Assembly (NCBI GenBank): GCA_016212705.1 | Contig: JACREU010000059.1 | Span: forward strand, 1-35,386 | Direction: 5' to 3' | Length of the DNA stretch: 35,386 nt | Source: Deltaproteobacteria bacterium | Lineage (GTDB): Bacteria; Desulfobacterota; GWC2-55-46 | Part shown: piece after piece, positions 24,542-31,862 of the stretch | Numbering within the stretch: the first letter of the stretch is position 1 | Layout of the letters: each line of letters opens with the position of its first letter | Notes under the pieces: model-generated | The model's input: the letters and a program-made list of their open reading frames with translations, nothing else | What the model was told of the DNA's origin: nothing | Databases searched by the model: none | Program-made: the position numbers and the translations under genes

Positions 24542-25036
24542 TCATTTGGAGTGCCTGTCGGCGACCTTCGACGCCCCGTAGGAGTCCGGCTTGGTGACGG
24601 CCGCGTATCCGGAGCCGGTGACCATGCCGACGACCTCCTTGACTATCTCACGGGTGTCTCCGTTCATGCCGACGTCGAGGTGAATCTCGACGTCGAGTTT
24701 TTTATATCCGTTCTCGTTCAGACGCTCTCTGATGACGGAGGCGAGCTCGATGGACATAGTAGTCTCGTAGAATATCCGCTGGCGGAGGTTGTCCATCTTC
24801 CTCCGTTTAAGCTTTTTGTAGAAGTACCTGCCGCCGTGGCCTACCTTATGGACGATTATCGCGCTTACGAAGAGGGTGTTAGTGTTGAGGAAAGAGTCTG
24901 TGCCGATGATGAGGTTATAGGCGTTGCCGGGGGATTCGCCGATGTAATGCATAATCGAGGCGAACATCTCGTCGAAACTCACGGGGCCCCTTGAAGGGCT
25001 CAAGAAACCCTCGGCTATATCCGCTGAAGGAGACAC
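24542..25036 (-). CDS. DUF458 (YkuK-like) RNase H-fold protein
   Basis: A 164-residue DUF458 protein, predicted in the literature to have a ribonuclease H-like fold; the function is unknown. Landmarks are the N-terminal FLSPSRGPVSFDEMFASIMHY (about 11-31), then LIIGTDSF (42-49) with the first acidic residue, then HKVGHGGRYFYKK, and VEIHLDVGMNGDTREIVKEV (115-134). The family sequence ends in GYAAVTKPDSYGASKVADRHS. The start is uncertain: GTG at 25036 gives the full frame, while a TTG at 25003 would start just before the conserved SPSRG segment. It is probably a separate transcription unit from DUF3047. Confidence 0.85.
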   Translation of the reverse strand: MSPSADIAEGFLSPSRGPVSFDEMFASIMHYIGESPGNAYNLIIGTDSFLNTNTLFVSAIIVHKVGHGGRYFYKKLKRRKMDNLRQRIFYETTMSIELASVIRERLNENGYKKLDVEIHLDVGMNGDTREIVKEVVGMVTGSGYAAVTKPDSYGASKVADRHSK

Positions 25037-25113
25037 CCGCCTATTGTAATATTAATGTCCTTTAAAAACAAGATGTTTTGACAGGCTTCCGCGCGCGGAG
25101 AAGTTTAATTTAG

Positions 25114-25142
25114 TTGCATTGAACGGTGATTGGCGATAGAAT
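25114..25142 (+). promoter_or_regulatory. Candidate promoter of the TPR-barrel/FecR/cyclase operon
   Basis: TTGCAT (25114-25119), a 17-base spacer and TAGAAT (25137-25142), about 57 bases before the first gene. The surrounding 160 bases are visibly AT-rich compared with the genes. Confidence 0.45.
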
Positions 25143-25199
25143 AACTTCGCCATACAACCCCTTAAAAATAAATAAGCAGTTTTACGGAAGGCCGGCCAA

Positions 25200-26717
25200 A
25201 TGAAGAGAATACATTTGCTATTTACAGGTCTTTTCGTAGCGTTGCTGTTCATCCTGCCAGCCCCTTCCGTTGCCGTCCAGAAAAATCCGTTGGACCTCAC
25301 GCCCGGAATCGCTGACCTCAAGGGAGGCAATTACGAGGAGGCTGTGGAGTTCTTCAAGTCAATAAGGGAGAAAGACCCGAATTCGTCTCTCGCCGCATAT
25401 TACCTCGGCCTCGCTTATGTGAAGGGCGAGGACTACCAGTCGGCGAAGCCGCACCTCAAGGACGCGGTCACCCTTTTGCCTCGCGTCAGAGAGGCGGTAA
25501 TAGAGCTCGCGGAGGTCTTATACCAGACAGGGGAGTACGATGAGACGCTCTCGGCGACAGGTGTCGCCGAGAGCGAGGGGATCGAGCCTGCCCGCGCGTC
25601 GTTTCTTAAAGGGCTCACCCTTATAAAGTTAAAAAGGCCCGATGAGGCGATAGAGGCCTTCAGGAAGGCGAAGTCGCTCGACGGTTCGCTCGGGAGTTCT
25701 GCCGACTACCAGACGGCGATAGCCTCCGTCCAGGCCGGGAGGCTCGGGGAGGCGAAGGAGATGTTCAAGGACCTCGCCTCAAAGGACCCGAACGCCGATG
25801 TCGCGGAGTCCGCACGCGAGTACATAAGCGCGATCTCGAAGAGGCAGAAGGATGAGCGGCCCCTTAAGCTCAAGGCCGGTGTCGAGTACCAGTTCGACGA
25901 CAACGTCCTCCTTAAACCCGCGGACGCGTCGGTCGCCGGGGACATAACTAACGAGTCCGACAGCGTCTTTGTCGCGTCTTTCAGCGCCGACTATGACTTC
26001 AAGCTCCAGCTCCCGTACAGCCTTAAGGCCGGGTACTCGCTCTACGCCAACACCCACGCCTCATTGGAGACGCACGACATCCAGAGCCATTCGTTTTCAG
26101 CGACCCCCGGGATGAGCTTCAGGAGCGGCCAGGCGAACCTCTACGCCGGATACACGTACACCCTTGTCGACGGGGACAAGTACCTCCAAGCCCTCACCCT
26201 CTCCCCGGCATACACCTTCCCGATAAACGAAAGGCAGTTCGCCCAGGCGTCCGTCAGGTGGCAGGTGAAGGACTACCTCGATTACACGGCCGGCATAGGC
26301 GCGGACGAGGACAGGGATTCATGGGACTACGGCGCGGGCGCGTCCTGGTTCTACCTGCTATCGGGCGGCAAGGGGTTCGTCAACGGACGCTACGACTTCA
26401 ACTACGAGGATACCGACGGCGCCAACTGGGCGTACTACGGCAACAGGTTCGGGGCGAGCGTCTATTATCCAGTCACCGAAAAGCTCGGGCTGAACGTCAG
26501 CGTGGAGGAGTACCTCCAGTCCTTCACGGATACGCACACGGTATTCGGCGTTGAAAGGGAGGACGCGACCCTCACCTTCTATACGCTCCTCACGTACCCC
26601 CTCTACGACAGCCTGGACCTGAAGGCCCAGTACCTCTACATCCGGGGGGATTCGAACATCTCGATATACGATTATTCGAAGAACGTCTACGGGGTCGGGG
26701 TGGATTTCAGGTTCTAA
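25200..26717 (+). CDS. TPR plus outer-membrane beta-barrel protein (SLAM/DUF560-like)
   Basis: A 505-residue exported protein. A signal peptide (about 1-26) is followed by five or six TPR-like repeats (about 35-215, for example GGNYEEAVEFFKSIREKDPN and RPDEAIEAFRKAKSLD). A domain of alternating aromatic beta strands (about 222-505) ends in GVDFRF; the terminal Phe is typical of BAM-inserted barrels. The order (periplasmic TPR, then a barrel of about 14 strands) and length are those of SLAM/type XI secretion proteins. However, I cannot confirm DUF560 membership by eye, and TPR-linked porins of polysaccharide export (BcsC/PgaA-like) are an alternative. It is the first gene of a three-gene cluster, 25 bases before the FecR gene. 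Confidence 0.75.
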   Translation: MKRIHLLFTGLFVALLFILPAPSVAVQKNPLDLTPGIADLKGGNYEEAVEFFKSIREKDPNSSLAAYYLGLAYVKGEDYQSAKPHLKDAVTLLPRVREAVIELAEVLYQTGEYDETLSATGVAESEGIEPARASFLKGLTLIKLKRPDEAIEAFRKAKSLDGSLGSSADYQTAIASVQAGRLGEAKEMFKDLASKDPNADVAESAREYISAISKRQKDERPLKLKAGVEYQFDDNVLLKPADASVAGDITNESDSVFVASFSADYDFKLQLPYSLKAGYSLYANTHASLETHDIQSHSFSATPGMSFRSGQANLYAGYTYTLVDGDKYLQALTLSPAYTFPINERQFAQASVRWQVKDYLDYTAGIGADEDRDSWDYGAGASWFYLLSGGKGFVNGRYDFNYEDTDGANWAYYGNRFGASVYYPVTEKLGLNVSVEEYLQSFTDTHTVFGVEREDATLTFYTLLTYPLYDSLDLKAQYLYIRGDSNISIYDYSKNVYGVGVDFRF

Positions 26718-26742
26718 TGTCTTTTAATAAAGAGGTCCCGCC

Positions 26743-29460
26743 ATGTTTATGAAAAAGACATTTACCGGTTCGTTCGGAAAGGCATACGGGCTGGCCGCCG
26801 TCATCGGGGCCGTATTCCTTTTCATGCTGTGTTCGGCCCTCCCCGGCGCCGCGCTCGCCGGGGAGGCGGGTCCGGCGGACGTAGGTTATATCTCGAAGCT
26901 CGACGGCAAGGCGGATTTAACGAGGGCCGGGTCGGCACAAGCCGTCACGGCGCGCCAGGGCGACAAGGTCTCTGTAGGGGACGTCGTCCGCACAAAGCCG
27001 GGGTCCAAGGCCGAGCTGACCTTTAACGACAAGACTGTCGTAAGGCTCGCGCCGGAATCCAGGGTAAAGATAGACGAGTACCTCTTCAACCCCGACGGCG
27101 GCAGGAAGAAGGCCTCCTTATACCTCTTCAGGGGCAAGGTCAGGGGGGTTGTCTCCACCTTCAAGAAAAAGGTGATACCGGTCTCCATAAGCGAATCGAC
27201 CTTCAACATACAGACGCCTACGGCTATCGCGGGCGTTCGCGGCACTGACCTCTTTGTATTTTATCTGAGGGGGACTACCGGCGTCGTCTTCAACGACGGG
27301 CTCGGTTTCGTTTACAACCCGAGGCTCCCCGGCCAGGTGGTGGACATAAGGGCCGGGCAGTCGACCTTTATCCTCCATCCAGAGGCCCCGCCCCTGCCGC
27401 CTAAGCGCGCGCTCAATATCGAGTTTCTGAAGCACTCCTCAGACACTGCGATCGAGGACGGCGGGGACAACGGCGCGAACGGGGACGCCGAAGGCGGGGA
27501 CGAGGCGGTCTCCGGCGATGAGGGGACCGCTACTACGGCCGGGGCTTCGACAGGCGAGGGTGGACAGGAAGAAGGCGAGGCGGACGATAACGGCATAGCG
27601 TCGCTCGCAGAGACCGGGTCCGAGTCCTTCGATGACGACGCGGGCGAGTTAGACTCATCCTCCTCCCGCTCTCTCTCGGGCCTGACAGAAACCGGGGGGA
27701 CGATCGACGACGCTACTGAATACTCTGACTTGAAACCGATAAGCGAGACGAGCGCAGAGGCGCTCGGGACCCCCGATGCGCCAACGGTTACTGTCTTATC
27801 TTCGAGCCTCAATGGTTTCATTAGGAGCCCTGATGCCGATCTTGACGTTCAGGGGGCCGTAGCCTTCAACTCCGGCGAGACCACCGGGACGTGGTACTTC
27901 GATATCGACGGCTGGGCCGGCTCCCCGCCTGACAATGAGGGGGCGATCACGGTCGGCGGCTCAGGGCAGGCCGACTCATCGTCAGGCACAACGACAGGCT
28001 ATTGGTTATCCGTCATGTCCGGGAGTTACTCCAACGGCCTCATGTCCGGGGCCGGCGCTTTCTATTACCTGACGGGTACATCGCTTATTTCGGGTGACGG
28101 GACGGTGAACGGCTCTTATGATTCGTCGACGGGCTCGTTCAGCGGCTCCGCCGCAGGTACGGCGACCGAGGACGATCTTGCGTTCGTCACCGTCTTATAC
28201 AGCCAGGGGCTTTTGAGCGGGCTCATGGGAGGGACCTCTTCCATCTGGGGCACAAGCCGGTCTTCACCGGCGCCCATGATAATGATAGGCAGATACTTAG
28301 GCGGCATAACGCCGAGGCTCTGGTTGAACCAGAACGCCTTCAGCCTGAACTTCAGCAACAGCACTTACACGACCTACGACGGAGGGGCGTTCTTCGGGTA
28401 CTCGGCGATGCTCGCCGCCGAGGGGTCCGCGAACTCCAGTCTTTACGCCCTGTACATAGACCCGTCCGGGAATGCAGGCATAGCCGTTGGCAATCTCTCC
28501 GGCTCGTTTTATTACGAAACCGGCATGATGAAGATGGAAGGGTCGGTATTTCCGGCGCAGATAAGGGCGGACGCCTATATCCCTTACACCGCGTCAAATC
28601 TCCCGAGCAACATCTCCGGCGCGAGTTATCAGAGCTCGGTTGCCCCTGCGTATCCGGCGATATCCGGCGCCTCGTCCAGCTTCACCGGCGGTTCGGCCTG
28701 GGACATCTCCACAAGCTCCATAGCCGGGCAGGACTGGGGCATACTGGAATCGATCGGCAACGGGACTTATACAAGCTCAGGTCCGGTTTCAGGGGCCCTG
28801 ACGCTGGATTTCTATAACGACGGCTACAACTCTTCGACGATGATAGCCGGCGCGAGAGGAGACCTCACTGTCGGCGCGGGCAATACCATCACCGGGGGTT
28901 TCGTCGGATACGGGGCCAGGCAGGACACCGCCGACTCGTGGATAAGCGCCGGTGAGTTCCTCGGCACGTTCTCCCCCGCGAACTACACCTGGCAGTCGAT
29001 ACAGACCGGCGCGTGGATAGAGACGAGCCTCTTTATCTCCATGACGCAGACAGCCGCGGGGCAGGCCTCTTTGCAGGCCCTTGACATCCCGTACGCCGAG
29101 GTGGGGAGAGCTAACCTCACAGGCACCGACGGGAACCTCACGGTCAACATGAACGACGTCACCTTCTTCGCTTATTCGAGCGGCGCGTCCCCGAAGGTCT
29201 GGGCTACGAATAACATCTCCGGCTCCTATGTGACCGACCCGCTCGCCGGGGCCTCCGTAGCCCTATCCGGCAACGGGCTTTCGTCGAGTTTCAATGTGAA
29301 GCAGTGGTCAACGAGCACCTGGCTCTCGTCGGTATCCGGCGCCGGGACCTACTCCGGAACCGGCACGCTCAACGGCTCTTCGGTCAACATGGTCGGGGCC
29401 GCGGCCGGGACCTACTCCGGAGGAACGTTCTCCGGCACAGGGGCAGGGGCGGCCTACTGA
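26743..29460 (+). CDS. Large FecR-domain exported protein
   Basis: A 905-residue protein with a signal peptide (cleavage probably ALA-GE at 39/40) and no lipobox. Residues ~50-215 are a FecR domain: GDKVSVGDVVRTKPGSKAEL, VRLAPESRVKIDEYLF, and the hallmark TPTAIAGVRGTDLFVF (158-173). Residues ~230-345 are a low-complexity linker rich in D, E, G, S and T. Residues ~350-905 are Gly/Ser/Thr/Tyr-rich beta-like sequence with recurring SGSF/SGSY-type and GTYSG motifs. It ends in AGTYSGGTFSGTGAGAAY. FecR here is not next to a sigma factor or TonB receptor. It lies between a barrel protein and a CHASE2 cyclase, so an exported signalling or surface role is likelier than iron-dicitrate regulation. AGAGG precedes the ATG. 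Confidence 0.82.
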   Translation: MFMKKTFTGSFGKAYGLAAVIGAVFLFMLCSALPGAALAGEAGPADVGYISKLDGKADLTRAGSAQAVTARQGDKVSVGDVVRTKPGSKAELTFNDKTVVRLAPESRVKIDEYLFNPDGGRKKASLYLFRGKVRGVVSTFKKKVIPVSISESTFNIQTPTAIAGVRGTDLFVFYLRGTTGVVFNDGLGFVYNPRLPGQVVDIRAGQSTFILHPEAPPLPPKRALNIEFLKHSSDTAIEDGGDNGANGDAEGGDEAVSGDEGTATTAGASTGEGGQEEGEADDNGIASLAETGSESFDDDAGELDSSSSRSLSGLTETGGTIDDATEYSDLKPISETSAEALGTPDAPTVTVLSSSLNGFIRSPDADLDVQGAVAFNSGETTGTWYFDIDGWAGSPPDNEGAITVGGSGQADSSSGTTTGYWLSVMSGSYSNGLMSGAGAFYYLTGTSLISGDGTVNGSYDSSTGSFSGSAAGTATEDDLAFVTVLYSQGLLSGLMGGTSSIWGTSRSSPAPMIMIGRYLGGITPRLWLNQNAFSLNFSNSTYTTYDGGAFFGYSAMLAAEGSANSSLYALYIDPSGNAGIAVGNLSGSFYYETGMMKMEGSVFPAQIRADAYIPYTASNLPSNISGASYQSSVAPAYPAISGASSSFTGGSAWDISTSSIAGQDWGILESIGNGTYTSSGPVSGALTLDFYNDGYNSSTMIAGARGDLTVGAGNTITGGFVGYGARQDTADSWISAGEFLGTFSPANYTWQSIQTGAWIETSLFISMTQTAAGQASLQALDIPYAEVGRANLTGTDGNLTVNMNDVTFFAYSSGASPKVWATNNISGSYVTDPLAGASVALSGNGLSSSFNVKQWSTSTWLSSVSGAGTYSGTGTLNGSSVNMVGAAAGTYSGGTFSGTGAGAAY

Positions 29461-29497
29461 TAACAGGTAGCCGATAACAAGCGCGCTTCTTTAAGGC

Positions 29498-29553
29498 GGG
29501 CGGCCTTAAGGGCTTTCCCTGCCTTCGGGGAGCCCTTTCTCAAGGCCCCGCCC
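29498..29553 (+). promoter_or_regulatory. Long hairpin before the cyclase gene
   Basis: GGCCTT (29502-29507) and AAGGCC (29542-29547) enclose AAGGGCT (29508-29514) and AGCCCTT (29531-29537). These in turn enclose CCC/GGG, for 16 paired bases in all, with flanking G/C-rich sequence that may extend the stem. No T-run follows. It ends 11 bases before the cyclase ATG, next to its weak AAGG ribosome site. Confidence 0.55.
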
Positions 29554-29564
29554 TCAAGGTCATA

Positions 29565-31790
29565 ATGAACCGCCTGAAAACCATCTTCTACACGATAACC
29601 GGCCTGAAGGTCGGCCTCCTCGCCACAGCCGTCTCCGTCCTCATATACATCATCCAGGTGCCGTTCTTTCAGGAAATAGACCTCAAGGCCTTTGATTTTC
29701 ACTTTAAATCCAGGGGCAGGGTCGAGCCGACCGGAGAGGTCGCCATCGTCGCCATCGACGAGAAGAGCCTGGGCGCGTTCGGCAGGTGGCCCTGGCCGAG
29801 GTCCAGGATGGCCGAGCTCGTAAAGAGGCTGAACGCCATGTCCCCCGCGGTCATAGCCTTCGACGTCGTCTTCTCGGAGCCTGACGAGAGCTCCGGGGCC
29901 GCGGTACTCAGGAAGCTCCGCCGGGATTTGAGCGGGGCCGACCCCCGCCTCGCCTCCATCCTTAAAAAGGCCGAGGCAGACTCCGACAACGACAGGGCGC
30001 TCGCCAGCGCCATCGAAGGCTCTCCGGCGGTCCTCGGGTACTTTTTCTTTACAGGGGACGAGGTCTCCGGGCCGGTCCAGAAAGACAAGGCCTACCTGAT
30101 ACCGTCCCGGTTCGCGTCCGTCAGGCAGATAGGCGCGGAGGAGCCGAGGTTCCAGGTCCTCGGCGCAAGCGGCGTGACGGAAAACATCCCGGCCATCGCC
30201 GGGTCCGCGGAGAGCTTCGGTTACTTCAACATAGTCCCGGACAAGGACGGGACCGTCAGGTGGGCGAACCTCGTCATCAGGTACGGAGAGGAGTTCTATC
30301 CGCATATATCCATAGAGGCGATAAGGCGTTATGCCGATTCCCCGCCCCTCCTGCTGAACGTCGCCGAATACGGGGTGGACTCCATCAACATTGGGGGCGT
30401 TATAGTCCCGACCGACGAGAACGGGCGCCTCCTCATCAACTACCGCGGCGGCCCGTTCACGTTCCCGCACTACTCCGCCGCCGATATCATGGCCGGCGGA
30501 GTGCCGGCTGAGGCGATAGAGGGGAAGATCGTCATAATCGGCGCGACCGCCACGGGCATCTACGACATGAGGGTCACGCCTTTCGCCGGGACCTTCCCTG
30601 GGGTCGAGGTCCTCGCCAACGCCATCGATACGGTCATAAGCGGGGACTTCATCTACAGGCCGGACTGGATACTCATCTTCGACCTCCTCTCGATAATAAT
30701 ACCCGGCGCGGCGCTCGCAGTCGTAATACCGAGGGTCTCCGCGCTTTTTACGGCGCTCTTCGCCATGGTGATGGTGGCCGCCTACATCTTCGCGAACCAC
30801 TACGTCTTCACGCACCTTAAACTCTGGCTGACGGACATATATCCGGTCTTCACCATAGTCTTCGTCGCGTCATCCACCACGGTCTTCCAGTTCGTCTCCG
30901 AGGAGCGGAAGAAAAAGGAGATAAGGGAGGCGTTCTCGCGCTACGTCGACCGCTCGGTCGTAAACGAGATAATAAAGAACCCGGGGCTCTTAAGCCTCGG
31001 GGGCGAGGAGAAGACATTGACCGTGCTCTTCTCCGACATCCGGGGCTTCACGAACATCACGGAAAAGCTCAAACCCAATGTGCTCGTAAAGCTCATGAAC
31101 GACTACCTGACCCCCATGACCGACGTGATCTTAAGGAACTGCGGCACCGTCGACAAGTACATGGGGGACGCGATAATGGCCTTCTGGGGGGCGCCTCTGC
31201 CGCAGGCGGACCACGCCGTAAGGGCATGCAGGGCGGCGCTCGAGATGGAGCGGACCCTCACGGAGACGCAGAAGACCTGGGACAAGCCCGGCATACCGAG
31301 GCTCGTCTCCGGCATAGGCCTGTCCACCGGAAAGGCGGTCGTCGGCAACATGGGGTCTTCCACGCGCTTCGACTATACCGTCATAGGCGACGCCGTCAAC
31401 CTCGGCTCGCGCCTCGAAGGGCTGAACAAGGAATACGGGACGAACATAATAGTCCCCAAATACACTTATATTGCGGCCCAGGAGGAGTTCGCCTTCAGGG
31501 AGCTCGACATCGTAAAGGTCAAGGGCAAGGACCTCCCGATAAAGATATACGAGCTCATGGGGGACAAGAAGGCCGCTTCCGAGCTTAAGGAGCTCATAGA
31601 CCTCTTTGATACCGGGCTCAAGGCTTACAGGGCCAAGGCATGGAATATGGCCGAAGAGTATTTCGGGCATGTCCTTGAGTTGAGGCCCGAGGACGGGCCG
31701 TCCAAGGTCTATCTTTCGAGGATAAAGGTATTGAGAGAGACCGAACTCCCGGACTACTGGGACGGCGTCTTTGTAATGAAGACAAAGTAA
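29565..31790 (+). CDS. CHASE2-domain class III adenylate cyclase
   Basis: A 741-residue membrane receptor cyclase. An N-terminal membrane helix (about 14-32) is followed by a periplasmic CHASE2 sensor (~35-360, with VAIVAIDEKSLGAFGRWPWPR and VIIGATATGIYDMRVTPF). Three membrane helices follow (~365-450), then a cytoplasmic class III catalytic domain (~485-660). Metal aspartates are D491 (SDIRGF) and D535 (YMGDA). Adenine-selecting residues are K531 and T605 (DYTVIGD), and the transition-state pair is N612 and R616. All key residues are intact. Thr at 605 marks class IIIb, a group often bicarbonate-responsive. A TPR-like C-terminal tail (~680-730) is extra. It probably turns an envelope signal into cAMP. 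Confidence 0.9.
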   Translation: MNRLKTIFYTITGLKVGLLATAVSVLIYIIQVPFFQEIDLKAFDFHFKSRGRVEPTGEVAIVAIDEKSLGAFGRWPWPRSRMAELVKRLNAMSPAVIAFDVVFSEPDESSGAAVLRKLRRDLSGADPRLASILKKAEADSDNDRALASAIEGSPAVLGYFFFTGDEVSGPVQKDKAYLIPSRFASVRQIGAEEPRFQVLGASGVTENIPAIAGSAESFGYFNIVPDKDGTVRWANLVIRYGEEFYPHISIEAIRRYADSPPLLLNVAEYGVDSINIGGVIVPTDENGRLLINYRGGPFTFPHYSAADIMAGGVPAEAIEGKIVIIGATATGIYDMRVTPFAGTFPGVEVLANAIDTVISGDFIYRPDWILIFDLLSIIIPGAALAVVIPRVSALFTALFAMVMVAAYIFANHYVFTHLKLWLTDIYPVFTIVFVASSTTVFQFVSEERKKKEIREAFSRYVDRSVVNEIIKNPGLLSLGGEEKTLTVLFSDIRGFTNITEKLKPNVLVKLMNDYLTPMTDVILRNCGTVDKYMGDAIMAFWGAPLPQADHAVRACRAALEMERTLTETQKTWDKPGIPRLVSGIGLSTGKAVVGNMGSSTRFDYTVIGDAVNLGSRLEGLNKEYGTNIIVPKYTYIAAQEEFAFRELDIVKVKGKDLPIKIYELMGDKKAASELKELIDLFDTGLKAYRAKAWNMAEEYFGHVLELRPEDGPSKVYLSRIKVLRETELPDYWDGVFVMKTK

Positions 31791-31862
31791 GGCAGACACC
31801 CGAGAGGGCGGCAAGCGCGCGAAAAGTTTTTGTAAAAGCCGGGAGAGCGCGCCCCGCGCCTC

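Noticed and set aside
26743-29460. Classical FecR anti-sigma regulator
   Set aside because: It is five times longer than iron-dicitrate FecR, is fully exported rather than having a cytoplasmic sigma-binding domain, and has no ECF sigma or TonB receptor gene beside it.
29454-30815. 453-residue minus-strand open frame opposite the cyclase
   Set aside because: Its composition (D, E, R, G, Y-rich, no domain) is that of an antisense shadow of a high-GC gene; the plus strand encodes an intact CHASE2 cyclase.
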